DNA of 15,121 bases from CAYRIF01 sp964424205 (lineage in GTDB: Bacteria; Bacteroidota; Bacteroidia; Cytophagales; Cyclobacteriaceae), in assembly GCA_964424205.1 (NCBI GenBank), contig CAYRIF010000062.1, positions 1 through 15,121 of the forward strand, given 5' to 3'. Positions 1 to 6,565 of the stretch are shown here, one piece after another. Within the stretch, counting starts at the first letter, position 1. Each line of letters opens with the position of its first letter. The notes beneath the pieces were generated by a model, which did no database searches, had not been told where the DNA came from, and was given only the letters and a program-made list of their open reading frames with translations. The position numbers and the translations under genes are program-made.

Positions 1-205
1 TCTGAAAAACACTCAACACTCGTACCACTTTGACATGAACAAAGATATAGTTTCAGGCATTGATGCTTATGTAACGGAAAATAGTATAAATCTATTAGTA
101 TTAATGCCACACAAACGAAACCTAATAGAGAAAATATATACAAAAAATATCACCAAAAAACTGGCATTTCACATAAAAACACCATTCATGACCTTAAACA
201 TCTAA
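1..205 (+). CDS. Universal stress protein, C-terminal end (partial)
   Basis: The reading frame is open from position 2 to the TAA at 203-205, giving 67 residues with no start in the window, so this is the 3' end of a gene beginning to the left. The encoded tail (a VTENSINLLVLMPHKRN segment, then IEKIYTKNITKKLAFHIKTP) lines up closely with the last 60 residues of the complete universal stress protein that follows (IITNDIDLITLLPKNHT, IERLLKKSVTKGLALHTKIP). It is therefore very likely the second domain of a paralogous UspA-type protein. Only 4 bases separate its stop from the next ATG, so the two are probably co-transcribed. Like its neighbour's second domain, this tail lacks the glycine-rich ATP-binding motif. 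Confidence 0.75.
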   Translation, partial: LKNTQHSYHFDMNKDIVSGIDAYVTENSINLLVLMPHKRNLIEKIYTKNITKKLAFHIKTPFMTLNI

Positions 206-209
206 GACA

Positions 210-1052
210 ATGGAAAACATGCATATTAACAATATTCTCGCCCCCGTAGATTTTTCAGACTGCTCTGATAACGCACTAAAGATTGCGATTGATTTAACCA
301 AACTGACAGGTGGCAACCTGGTAATACTTCATGGATTTACTATTCCAATTGGGTTGGTCAGTGAGTATTACATACCAGATGAGTCATCCTTCAAGAACTA
401 TGAAAATATTGCCAGAGAACAATTGGCAGCTTTACCAGATAGGTTTCCTGTATTAAATGAAATAGCAGTGACCTACAAATTTGTACTATCTCTACCGCTT
501 GATGCTGTGCTCTCAACAATTGAAGCGGAGTCAATTGATATGATAGTCATGGGAACGAAAGGAGCAGGAAATATTGTAGATAACCTATTGGGCAGCACCA
601 CCTCAACCCTCATCAGTAAAACCAAAACACCTGTTCTTGTTGTTCCCAAATATTTTAATTCTTTAGCTATTAAAAAAATTGCACTTGCTGTAGATTTTAA
701 TCAATCCAATGATTATAAGAAACTGATGATTCTAAAGGAAATTGCCGCCTTACTGCAATCTGAAATAAATATTTTGAATGTCAGTAGAGATGATTCCTCT
801 AAAAGAGGATTACAGGTAGGAGAAGAAGCCCTAGAACTGCACAATATTTTCAAAGGTTTGGAACACGAATACTTCTTTATTGACGACGAAAATATCACAA
901 GAGGTATCAGTGAATTCATTATTACCAATGATATTGACCTGATAACATTGCTACCAAAAAATCATACATTTATTGAGCGTCTATTAAAAAAGAGCGTCAC
1001 CAAGGGATTAGCACTGCATACCAAAATTCCTTTACTAGCAATACATGAATGA
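210..1052 (+). CDS. Universal stress protein, two UspA domains in tandem
   Basis: This is a cytoplasmic UspA-superfamily protein of 280 residues, about twice a single Usp domain. Domain 1 (about residues 6-147) starts with NNILAPVDFSDCSDNALK and ends with the ATP-binding signature G-x2-G-x9-G-S/T at G115, G118 and G128-S129, followed by TPVLVVP. Domain 2 (about 153-280) starts with IKKIALAVDF but has LLPKNHTF in place of the glycine motif, so it is probably a non-nucleotide-binding partner domain. Start: ATG at 210, with a second in-frame ATG at 219 (M4) as an alternative. A paralogue ends 4 bases upstream. Proteins of this family help cells survive starvation, oxidative or hypoxic stress; the exact partner here is unknown. 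The downstream gene is convergent, 26 bases away. Confidence 0.9.
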   Translation: MENMHINNILAPVDFSDCSDNALKIAIDLTKLTGGNLVILHGFTIPIGLVSEYYIPDESSFKNYENIAREQLAALPDRFPVLNEIAVTYKFVLSLPLDAVLSTIEAESIDMIVMGTKGAGNIVDNLLGSTTSTLISKTKTPVLVVPKYFNSLAIKKIALAVDFNQSNDYKKLMILKEIAALLQSEINILNVSRDDSSKRGLQVGEEALELHNIFKGLEHEYFFIDDENITRGISEFIITNDIDLITLLPKNHTFIERLLKKSVTKGLALHTKIPLLAIHE

Positions 1053-1078
1053 AAGGTAGAATTTCAAAATCATACTCC

Positions 1079-1828
1079 TTAGGAGATAATTAACTTGTCA
1101 AGATATCGCTCCGCCTTCATTTCTAGTGTCACAAGTTCCCCTTTATAAAACACACTATTAATTACCCAAGGAATCGGCATTTTATGTCCATCAACCTTAG
1201 TATTTATATGATTGATGGTTAACGGAATATTTTTATCTTCCGTATACATTCTTAATAATTTATTGGTATAATACTCAGTGAATGGACAAGTATTAGAATA
1301 ATACGCTGTAATCCCGTTTTTATCAGGACACGTGCCAGATTTCGCGGTTTTCTTGATTTTAGGATATAATGCCTTTGGATTTGTTTTGAGTCCCCATAGT
1401 TTAAAAAACGGGGCTGCCTCATCAATAATCTCAAAACCATGATGTTTTAAAAATTTTGGGTCTGTCATAAACGGACGTTTCCTATCACTAGAAATAGCAA
1501 CAATTCCATCCATTTCTTTCGCATCATCAATGCACTGTTGTAAAAGTCGCTTACCATTCCCTTGTCCCTTAAATTGACCTGCCACCCAAAAACAATTGAT
1601 AACCATGAAATTCATTCCTTCCAGTGGTAGCCAAGAACTTTCGATAGGCACGTATTCAATAAATACTTTCCCCCTTACATTTAATTTTTTAAATGTATAA
1701 CCATTCTTAAATTCAGTTTTTAACCAGTCCTTTTTCTTTTGATATCCATCCACACCCTTCTTATCACTAATTGCACAGCAAATATGCTCCGCTTGGATAT
1801 TTCTATCTGTTAGCTTTATTACCTCCAT
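1079..1828 (-). CDS. YoaP-type GNAT N-acetyltransferase with thioredoxin-like C-terminal domain
   Basis: The protein has 249 residues in two parts. Residues about 1-145 form a GNAT acetyltransferase fold, with the acetyl-CoA pyrophosphate-binding loop in QFKGQGNGKRLL (85-96) and a late FLKHHGFEII strand-turn typical of GNAT motif B. The C-terminal part (about 170-245) matches my recollection of the YoaP-like domain that follows GNAT domains in Bacillus YoaP relatives. It reads like a thioredoxin fold: a strand, then CPFT (C181) at a helix start, then PIP (218-220) resembling the cis-proline loop, then FYKGELVT. The acceptor substrate is unknown. The gene lies 30 bases downstream of hsp20 on the same strand and is probably co-transcribed with it. 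Its Shine-Dalgarno is unusually good for this genome. Confident as GNAT, less so on the C-terminal fold. Confidence 0.85.
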   Translation of the reverse strand: MEVIKLTDRNIQAEHICCAISDKKGVDGYQKKKDWLKTEFKNGYTFKKLNVRGKVFIEYVPIESSWLPLEGMNFMVINCFWVAGQFKGQGNGKRLLQQCIDDAKEMDGIVAISSDRKRPFMTDPKFLKHHGFEIIDEAAPFFKLWGLKTNPKALYPKIKKTAKSGTCPDKNGITAYYSNTCPFTEYYTNKLLRMYTEDKNIPLTINHINTKVDGHKMPIPWVINSVFYKGELVTLEMKAERYLDKLIIS

Positions 1829-1834
1829 AAATCA

Positions 1835-1840
1835 CCACCT
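1835..1840 (-). promoter_or_regulatory. Canonical Shine-Dalgarno of the YoaP-type gene
   Basis: On the minus strand AGGTGG lies 6 bases before the ATG at 1828. Most other genes in the window show no clear purine-rich site, as expected in Bacteroidota, so this one stands out and fixes the start. It lies in the 30-base gap after the hsp20 stop. Confidence 0.6.
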
Positions 1841-1858
1841 TTTTTTAGCGATAAACGA

Positions 1859-2266
1859 TTAGGATATATTAATAATCTTTGCCTTATTGCTTACCGCTCC
1901 TTTTTTCAATGGCAATTTAATATACAGAATAGCATTTTCATACTCAACGGTTATTTTTTTCTGATTGATATCAGAATCTAATCGAAATATTTTCTTTCTA
2001 GGGGTGATTTTACCTCTCCTATCATTAGCATTTTCCCCTTTTTCAGCAAAGACAGTTAAGCTATCATCTGTTACGCTTACATCAATTTCCTCCTTGGAAA
2101 ATCCTGGCAGTGAAACTTCAATACAATAATAACTTTTATTCTCGCTGACTTTTACCTCAGGTGGAACGAGCCACCTGTCCTCTAGCGCACTTCTACCCAT
2201 AAAGCGACCAGGCTCAACTAAACTTGTATAATGATCTCCGATTCTATGAAATATTGAATTTCTCAT
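1859..2266 (-). CDS. Small heat shock protein, Hsp20/alpha-crystallin family
   Basis: This is a 135-residue ATP-independent holdase chaperone of the cytoplasm, of normal family length. The alpha-crystallin domain runs from about residue 36 (PEVKVSENKSYYCIEVSLPGF, then KEEIDVSVTDDSLTVFAEK) to about 120, ending in ENAILYIKLPLKK, the position of the family A/G-x-L strand. The C-terminal tail ends in IINIS, which supplies the I-x-I motif used for oligomer assembly. The N-terminal arm is short and includes RFMGRSALEDRW. It is the first gene of a probable two-gene unit with the YoaP-type acetyltransferase, near two universal stress proteins, so the region reads as a stress locus. No clear TANNTTTG box was found upstream; an FNR-like half-palindrome lies about 70 bases before the start. 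Confidence 0.92.
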   Translation of the reverse strand: MRNSIFHRIGDHYTSLVEPGRFMGRSALEDRWLVPPEVKVSENKSYYCIEVSLPGFSKEEIDVSVTDDSLTVFAEKGENANDRRGKITPRKKIFRLDSDINQKKITVEYENAILYIKLPLKKGAVSNKAKIINIS

Positions 2267-2335
2267 GACTTTATCTTTTTCCTTTAAGGTATAAAAGATT
2301 AAAGCATATAACTATGACGCTGATCAGTGCACCAA

Positions 2336-2349
2336 GTGATTAATATCAA
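2336..2349. promoter_or_regulatory. Possible Crp/Fnr-type operator upstream of hsp20
   Basis: GTGAT-TAAT-ATCAA matches 9 of 10 specified bases of the FNR consensus TTGAT-N4-ATCAA. Its centre is about 76 bases upstream of the hsp20 ATG, in a gene-free stretch. Short AT-rich palindromes of this quality occur by chance a few times in a window this size, so this is only a candidate, supported by the stress-gene context. Confidence 0.25.
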
Positions 2350-2362
2350 TGAAAGGGAAATG

Positions 2363-2449
2363 TGCGCACGAGAGGAGTCGAACCTCCACGCCCTAAAAAC
2401 GGGCACCAGGCCCTCAACCTGGCGTGTCTACCAATTCCACCACGTGCGC
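2363..2449 (-). tRNA. tRNA-Leu (GAG anticodon)
   Basis: The 87-nt gene reads on the minus strand from GCGCACG to CGTGCGC, which form a perfect 7-bp acceptor stem, with discriminator A at 2363. The D-arm region GTGGAATTGGTAGACAC is the leucine type. The anticodon arm is CCAGG-TTGAGGG-CCTGG, giving anticodon GAG, which reads CUU and CUC. A long class II variable arm (TGCCCGTTTTTAGGGCG) precedes the T arm GGAGGTTCGACTCCT. The CCA end is not encoded (CAT follows), as is usual in Bacteroidota. A good promoter lies just upstream. Confidence 0.97.
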
Positions 2450-2465
2450 ATAAATAAGTAGGCGG

Positions 2466-2496
2466 CAAAAATATGAACTATTTTCATCTAAAACAA
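2466..2496 (-). promoter_or_regulatory. Bacteroidota-type promoter of tRNA-Leu
   Basis: On the minus strand a TTG (2496-2494) is followed after 20 bases by TATTTTTG (2473-2466), which fits the Bacteroidota sigma consensus TTG-N17-23-TANNTTTG. Transcription would start around 2459, about 10 bases before the tRNA 5' end. Confidence 0.6.
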
Positions 2497-2637
2497 CTAA
2501 AGCATGAAGGACAAGTATAACAATCAAGTATTTTGTTGCAAATCCAATTTAGCAAACAAGCAGAATAGTCTGCGCAAATAGAAAAACAAATTAGGGTAAA
2601 AAGCACCGTGGCATAGCGATAATATATACCTTTTATT

Positions 2638-2645
2638 TACTTTTG
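2638..2645 (+). promoter_or_regulatory. Probable -7 box of alanine dehydrogenase
   Basis: TACTTTTG fits the Bacteroidota -7 consensus TANNTTTG and lies 39 bases before the ald ATG, predicting a leader of about 30 nt. No TTG is found at the usual distance upstream, so only the -7 part is supported. The rest of the gap between tRNA-Leu and ald (2497-2637) shows nothing else recognisable. Confidence 0.4.
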
Positions 2646-2684
2646 CCCTAGGTTATTATAAAATAGACATAAACAACATATATA

Positions 2685-3797
2685 ATGATTATAGGCGTAC
2701 CCAAAGAAATTAAAAACAACGAAAATAGAGTAGCCCTGACTCCTTCAGGAGCAAAGGAATTGGTAAAGCAAGGACATCAGGTATTTGTTCAATCCACTGC
2801 AGGAATGGGAAGTGGTTTTACCGATCAAGAATATATACTCGCAGAGGCAAAAATACTTCCGACTATTGAAGAAACCTACGCTATAGCAGAGATGATAATG
2901 AAAGTGAAAGAGCCTATACAATCGGAGTATGCGCTTATCAAAGAAGATCAACTCGTATTTACTTACTTTCACTTTGCGTCTTACAAACCATTGACCGATG
3001 CCATGATCAAAAGCAAATCAATTTGCTTGGCATATGAAACTGTAGAAAAATCTGATCGCAGTCTTCCGTTGTTGGTTCCTATGTCAGAGGTGGCAGGAAG
3101 AATGGCGGTACAAGAAGGTGCTAAATACTTGGAAAAACCATCTGGGGGAAGAGGAATATTATTGGGAGGTGTCCCAGGAGTGCGACCTGCTAAGGTATTA
3201 ATTTTGGGTGGTGGCATCGTAGGAACAGAAGCTGCAAAGATGGCCGCTGGGCTAGGTGCCAATGTTATTATCATGGACATCAGCTTACCTAGAATGCGAT
3301 ACTTAGAAGATGTGATGCCTGCCAATGTGAACACCTTTATGTCTTCCGAATTCAATATCAGAGCCATGCTACCAAGTGTAGATCTTGTCGTTGGCGCCGT
3401 ATTAATTCCCGGAGCTAAAGCACCTCACCTCATTACTAGAGAAATGCTAAAATTAATGCGCCCGGGAACAGTGCTGGTGGATGTTGCGGTTGACCAAGGC
3501 GGCTGTATAGAAACCTGCCAACCCACAACTCATGAAGACCCAACATTTGTAATTGATAATATATTACATTATTGCGTTGCCAATATGCCAGGAGCAGTAC
3601 CCTATACCTCTACTTTGGCATTGACTAATGCTACATTGCCATATGCCATTCAACTTGCCAATAAAGGTTGGAAGAAAGCCTGTAAAGAGAATAATGAACT
3701 CAAACTTGGCTTAAACATCATTAATGGAGATGTGGTATATAAAGGAGTTTCTGATGCTTTTGGTTTGGATTATCGTGGAGTAGCAGCGTATTTATAG
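2685..3797 (+). CDS. ald: Alanine dehydrogenase (EC 1.4.1.1)
   Basis: This enzyme catalyses NAD-dependent reversible oxidative deamination of L-alanine to pyruvate and ammonia. At 370 residues it has the family's usual length. The N-terminal signature MIIGVPKEIKNNENRVALTP carries R15. K75 (VKEP), H96 (YFHFAS) and D270 (DVAVDQGG) occupy the pyruvate-binding and catalytic positions known from Bacillus and mycobacterial enzymes. The NAD-binding Rossmann loop GGGIVG is at 175-180, with D198 at the end of the next strand (VIIMD) for the adenosine ribose. All key residues are present, so it should be active. It links amino-acid catabolism and central carbon. It is a single gene with its own candidate promoter and meets the next gene tail to tail with a 6-base overlap. 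Confidence 0.97.
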   Translation: MIIGVPKEIKNNENRVALTPSGAKELVKQGHQVFVQSTAGMGSGFTDQEYILAEAKILPTIEETYAIAEMIMKVKEPIQSEYALIKEDQLVFTYFHFASYKPLTDAMIKSKSICLAYETVEKSDRSLPLLVPMSEVAGRMAVQEGAKYLEKPSGGRGILLGGVPGVRPAKVLILGGGIVGTEAAKMAAGLGANVIIMDISLPRMRYLEDVMPANVNTFMSSEFNIRAMLPSVDLVVGAVLIPGAKAPHLITREMLKLMRPGTVLVDVAVDQGGCIETCQPTTHEDPTFVIDNILHYCVANMPGAVPYTSTLALTNATLPYAIQLANKGWKKACKENNELKLGLNIINGDVVYKGVSDAFGLDYRGVAAYL

Positions 3798-4250
3798 CGA
3801 AAGTAACTCCTCATAATTAGGCATCGTTTTCAGGTAATCAAACGTCTCATTTTCAAAATCAATACGGCAACAGTAATGCTGCATGCCGTTTGTTAGCATG
3901 ATATAAGGTGCTTTAATGGTTTGATTATACTTGGATACTTGTGCAAAAGTAGCGGCATTTATTTTTATATTATAAGCCTTGCACTCCACCAATGCCAAAG
4001 GATTCCCTGAACGGTCATACACTAAAATATCAGAACGCATTGGCAGTTTATTATATTTCAGACCACTTTCTACCTTTATCAGTGATTTAGGAAATAGCTT
4101 ATAATCGACTAGGTACCTAATAAAATGCTGCCTGACCCATTCTTCAGGCGTAAGAACAATTTTCTTTTTTCGGAAGGCATCAAAAATAAAAGTTTTTCCC
4201 TCTTCCTTGGTAATTTTAAAGTTAGAATCAGGTAAATTGAGATCATACAT
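3792..4250 (-). CDS. Orphan HsdR N-terminal-like protein with PD-(D/E)xK nuclease fold
   Basis: This 152-residue protein resembles the N-terminal domain of type I restriction subunit HsdR (HSDR_N-like families) but stands alone: no helicase motor, hsdM or hsdS is nearby. A basic N-terminal part with LTPEEWVRQHFIRYL (34-46) precedes MRSDILVYD (D74) and LVECKAY (E89, K91), which together form the PD-(D/E)xK metal-binding and catalytic core. QVSKYNQ and PYIMLTNG follow as in related nucleases. Such stand-alone proteins are common in Bacteroidota genomes and their role is not established. It may be a DNA-repair or housekeeping nuclease rather than restriction. The gene is divergent from AMP nucleosidase (54-base gap) and its 3' end overlaps ald by 6 bases. 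Confidence 0.8.
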   Translation of the reverse strand: MYDLNLPDSNFKITKEEGKTFIFDAFRKKKIVLTPEEWVRQHFIRYLVDYKLFPKSLIKVESGLKYNKLPMRSDILVYDRSGNPLALVECKAYNIKINAATFAQVSKYNQTIKAPYIMLTNGMQHYCCRIDFENETFDYLKTMPNYEELLSL

Positions 4251-4276
4251 AGTTTCAAAATAACAACATTTAATAC

Positions 4277-4284
4277 TATATTTG
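4277..4284 (+). promoter_or_regulatory. -7 box of the AMP nucleosidase promoter
   Basis: TATATTTG matches TANNTTTG exactly. A near-consensus TTTC at 4253-4256 is 20 bases upstream, in the place of the -33 TTTG. Transcription would begin near 4291, leaving a leader of only about 14 nt before the ATG at 4305. Confidence 0.6.
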
Positions 4285-4304
4285 CGAAATTTAAAATAAA
4301 AGAT

Positions 4305-5075
4305 ATGAAGACAAAAAAGGCGATAGTAGATAATTGGCTACCACGATATACAGGGTCAGCATTAGAAGATTTTGGGGAATATATCTTATTGACTAATTTC
4401 TTTGGCTATGTGGAAACCTTTGCAGAAAAATTTAGCGTAGAAATTATTGGTAGAGACCGTCCGATGCAAACAGCTACCTCAGAAAATATAACCATCATCA
4501 ATTTTGGCATGGGAAGCCCCATGGCTGCCACCATCATGGATTTACTTTCGGCAGTTAAACCAAAAGCGGTATTATTTTTAGGGAAATGTGGTGGTTTGAA
4601 GAAAAAAACAAAATTAGGTGATCTTATTTTACCGATTGCTGCCATCAGAGGTGAGGGGACAAGTGATGAATACATGCCTGCAGAAATTCCTGCACTGCCT
4701 TCATTCCGGTTGCAAAGAGCCGTATCGTCCATGATTAAAAAACATGAAAAAGATTACTGGACTGGCACTGTTTATACGACCAACAGAAGGGTATGGGAAC
4801 ATGACAAGAAGTTTAAAAAATATTTAAGAAAGATAAGAGCCATGGCAATTGACATGGAGACAGCCACCATCTTTACCGTGGGCTTTGTCAATGAAATTCC
4901 GCACGGTGCGTTACTACTTGTTTCTGATAATCCGATGATTCCTGAAGGTGTGAAAACCGAGAACAGTGATACAAGTGTCACCAAATCATATGTCGATGAT
5001 CATATTCAAATAGGAATTGACGCACTCAAGGAATTAATCAACTCAGGAGATTCCGTGAAGCACATGAGGTTCTAG
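4305..5075 (+). CDS. amn: AMP nucleosidase, short form (EC 3.2.2.4)
   Basis: This enzyme hydrolyses AMP to adenine and ribose 5-phosphate in purine salvage and adenylate balance. Its 256 residues form one nucleoside-phosphorylase-fold domain, matching the short Bacteroidota AMP nucleosidases and lacking the N-terminal regulatory domain of the roughly 480-residue E. coli Amn. Visible family features are FGMGSPMAA (68-75) and FLGKCGGLK (91-99) around the phosphate/ribose pocket, LGDLILPIAAIRGEGTS (104-120), the purine/ribose-contacting AIDMETATIF (181-190) and the catalytic-loop SDNP (207-210). A strong promoter lies directly upstream and a strong terminator 25 bases downstream, so it is monocistronic. 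The general nucleoside-phosphorylase fold is certain; the AMP specificity comes from overall similarity as I recall it. Confidence 0.9.
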   Translation: MKTKKAIVDNWLPRYTGSALEDFGEYILLTNFFGYVETFAEKFSVEIIGRDRPMQTATSENITIINFGMGSPMAATIMDLLSAVKPKAVLFLGKCGGLKKKTKLGDLILPIAAIRGEGTSDEYMPAEIPALPSFRLQRAVSSMIKKHEKDYWTGTVYTTNRRVWEHDKKFKKYLRKIRAMAIDMETATIFTVGFVNEIPHGALLLVSDNPMIPEGVKTENSDTSVTKSYVDDHIQIGIDALKELINSGDSVKHMRF

Positions 5076-5099
5076 TGCTAGTTTACGCTTTAAAACGTA

Positions 5100-5137
5100 A
5101 AAAGGCTTCCCTGACAATTGACAGGGAAGCCTTTTTT
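5100..5137. terminator. Bidirectional intrinsic terminator between amn and the exb operon
   Basis: A 14-bp perfect stem (5100-5113 with 5122-5135; core GGCTTCCCTG/CAGGGAAGCC) encloses an 8-nt loop. T6 follows on the plus strand (5132-5137) and an A run at 5097-5103 gives the U tract on the minus strand. It sits 25 bases after the amn stop and 21 bases after the last exbD stop, so it can end both convergent transcripts. This is the clearest terminator in the window. Confidence 0.93.
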
Positions 5138-5157
5138 AAATTGAAATTATTTGTGAA

Positions 5158-5622
5158 TTAATTCTCCTCAGTTCTTTTTGGGGTATTATAAAGCACTTTT
5201 CTAGCATTTGCTTCTTTTAACTCCTCTTGAACTTCATTGATAATTCCCATTTTTGTTCCTTTGTCAACTTTCAATGACATGGTAATTTTATCTCTTTCTG
5301 ATTGATCTAATTTGTCTTTTTCTGTCAACACAAATTGGACAATCTCATTGGTATTAATAAAATTATCATTTACCTGAATTTTTGGCTCTGTACCAAATTC
5401 TTTTACACTTTTAGGCGTACCTATATAAATGTAACTCACCAAAGATTTCTTTGCTATTTTCTTCAATTGGGTAGCCTGAGGCAAATTCTGTTCCACCATC
5501 AAATCGGTTTCTCTAAGTACCGTAGTCACCATAAAAAAGAAAAGTAACATGAAAATAATATCGGGCAATGCTGCCATGGGAATACTAGCTCCCGCTTTCG
5601 ACTTTTTCTTAAATTTAGACAT
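5158..5622 (-). CDS. exbD: ExbD/TolR-type biopolymer transport protein (second copy)
   Basis: This is a 154-residue inner-membrane protein with one transmembrane segment and a periplasmic domain. After a basic cytoplasmic start (MSKFKKKSKAG), IPMAALPDIIFMLLFFFMVTTVL (about 14-36) contains D21, the membrane aspartate that carries protons in ExbD/TolR. The periplasmic part (about 40-154) is charged, with the family pattern of short strands (PKIQVNDNFI, DKITMSLKVDKGTKMGIINEV). It forms the proton-driven motor for TonB-dependent outer-membrane uptake together with ExbB and the other ExbD. It is the last gene of a four-gene operon: the previous exbD stops 1 base before its ATG, and a terminator follows. 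Two different ExbDs per operon is the usual Bacteroidota arrangement. Confidence 0.93.
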   Translation of the reverse strand: MSKFKKKSKAGASIPMAALPDIIFMLLFFFMVTTVLRETDLMVEQNLPQATQLKKIAKKSLVSYIYIGTPKSVKEFGTEPKIQVNDNFINTNEIVQFVLTEKDKLDQSERDKITMSLKVDKGTKMGIINEVQEELKEANARKVLYNTPKRTEEN

Positions 5623-5623
5623 A

Positions 5624-6211
5624 TTAGCTTCCTTTTATTTTTGAAGGTTGGGCAATCGAAATTTGTTTTGGGAACTGAGCTTTACCATCAGGACCTATCT
5701 CTCTTGCTTTATTATAAATCGCTTTTTGATCTGGTTTCGACAAGTCTAGCGCTCTGAAATCATCGGCAGACATGCCCACTTTTTCTCCATACATTTCCAT
5801 ATAGGCAGCCTCTACTTGATCATACACCGTTACAAACATATCATAGCTTGTACCGTTATTAGATTTTATCGAGACAATGGCATCCTTTGGACTATCAGAT
5901 AAATCTTTATCTCTGCCATTATTTCTCACAAAAGCTTTAACCATATCCTTTAGTTTAAAAGGATTACGTAATATTTCATCCTCCACCAAAAGTTTATCCT
6001 GCGAGTTAATTAATATTTTAAAAATATTCCTCTGCTTAAACTTGATGTCTGGTGGCGGCTCATTTGGATCTGGTTTCGGAGGTAATTGAATCAATATCCC
6101 CTTATCAGATGCAATGGTCGTCGTTACCAAGAAAAAAATCAACAACAAGAAGGCAATATCTGCCATTGACCCTGCTGGAATTTCACTTGGTTCTCTACTC
6201 TTATTTCTCAT
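5624..6211 (-). CDS. exbD: ExbD/TolR-type biopolymer transport protein (first copy)
   Basis: At 195 residues this protein is longer than the classical ExbD of about 140. The cytoplasmic N-terminus is SREPSEIPAGSMADIAF, with D18 as the membrane proton-carrying aspartate. The transmembrane segment is about 18-34, followed by the ExbD-typical LIQLPPKPDPNEPPP region that resembles the TonB-like proline stretch. The periplasmic part contains a longer middle insert (DKDLSDSPKDAIVSIKSNN) and a C-terminal extension rich in basic and polar residues. Its ATG overlaps the previous gene's stop by one base (TAATG on the minus strand), indicating translational coupling. It works with ExbB and the second ExbD in energising TonB-dependent transporters. 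Confidence 0.93.
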   Translation of the reverse strand: MRNKSREPSEIPAGSMADIAFLLLIFFLVTTTIASDKGILIQLPPKPDPNEPPPDIKFKQRNIFKILINSQDKLLVEDEILRNPFKLKDMVKAFVRNNGRDKDLSDSPKDAIVSIKSNNGTSYDMFVTVYDQVEAAYMEMYGEKVGMSADDFRALDLSKPDQKAIYNKAREIGPDGKAQFPKQISIAQPSKIKGS

Positions 6212-6540
6212 TACTTAAATGATTTAAATAATCCTGATAATGCGATTCCTAGAACGGCAATAACAGTTAATATATATGTTAAAATAATTAACCCTCCAAT
6301 CATTTTTTGACCTGAAGAAGTTACCCCATTTTCTACTGACGTCGGAAGTAAATCTCCACTTGACAGTGCATAGCCAACAAAAAACAATACGATTAACCCT
6401 AGAATACCCATTCCTGAGCGCATGAGTGCCTTCGGGTTTCCGGCCACATTAATCAATGGCAAAACAACCGCAGCGACCACCGCTACCCCTATCAATAAAT
6501 AGGTTAAATACAAGAAAATTTCTATAATACCTGTGTCCAT
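6211..6540 (-). CDS. Conserved small membrane protein of the exb operon (function unknown)
   Basis: The protein has 109 residues with three predicted transmembrane helices: about 9-31 (LTYLLIGVAVVAAVVLPLIN), 44-61 (MGILGLIVLFFVGYALS) and 80-104 (MIGGLIILTYILTVIAVLG). Between helices 2 and 3 is a short polar loop (GDLLPTSVENGVTSSGQ). It has no catalytic motif and no known name that I can assign. Its fixed position between exbB and exbD, and the coupled overlap with exbD, suggest that it is a structural or assembly component of the Bacteroidota TonB motor. That role is inferred from context only. Confidence 0.82.
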   Translation of the reverse strand: MDTGIIEIFLYLTYLLIGVAVVAAVVLPLINVAGNPKALMRSGMGILGLIVLFFVGYALSSGDLLPTSVENGVTSSGQKMIGGLIILTYILTVIAVLGIALSGLFKSFK

Positions 6541-6565
6541 TTTTTTAAATGTTTTGTTAAAAAAA

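Noticed and set aside
1075..1085. CTCCT-T-AGGAG palindrome at the yoaP stop codon
   Set aside because: A one-base loop cannot form a hairpin and no U tract follows, so it is not a terminator.
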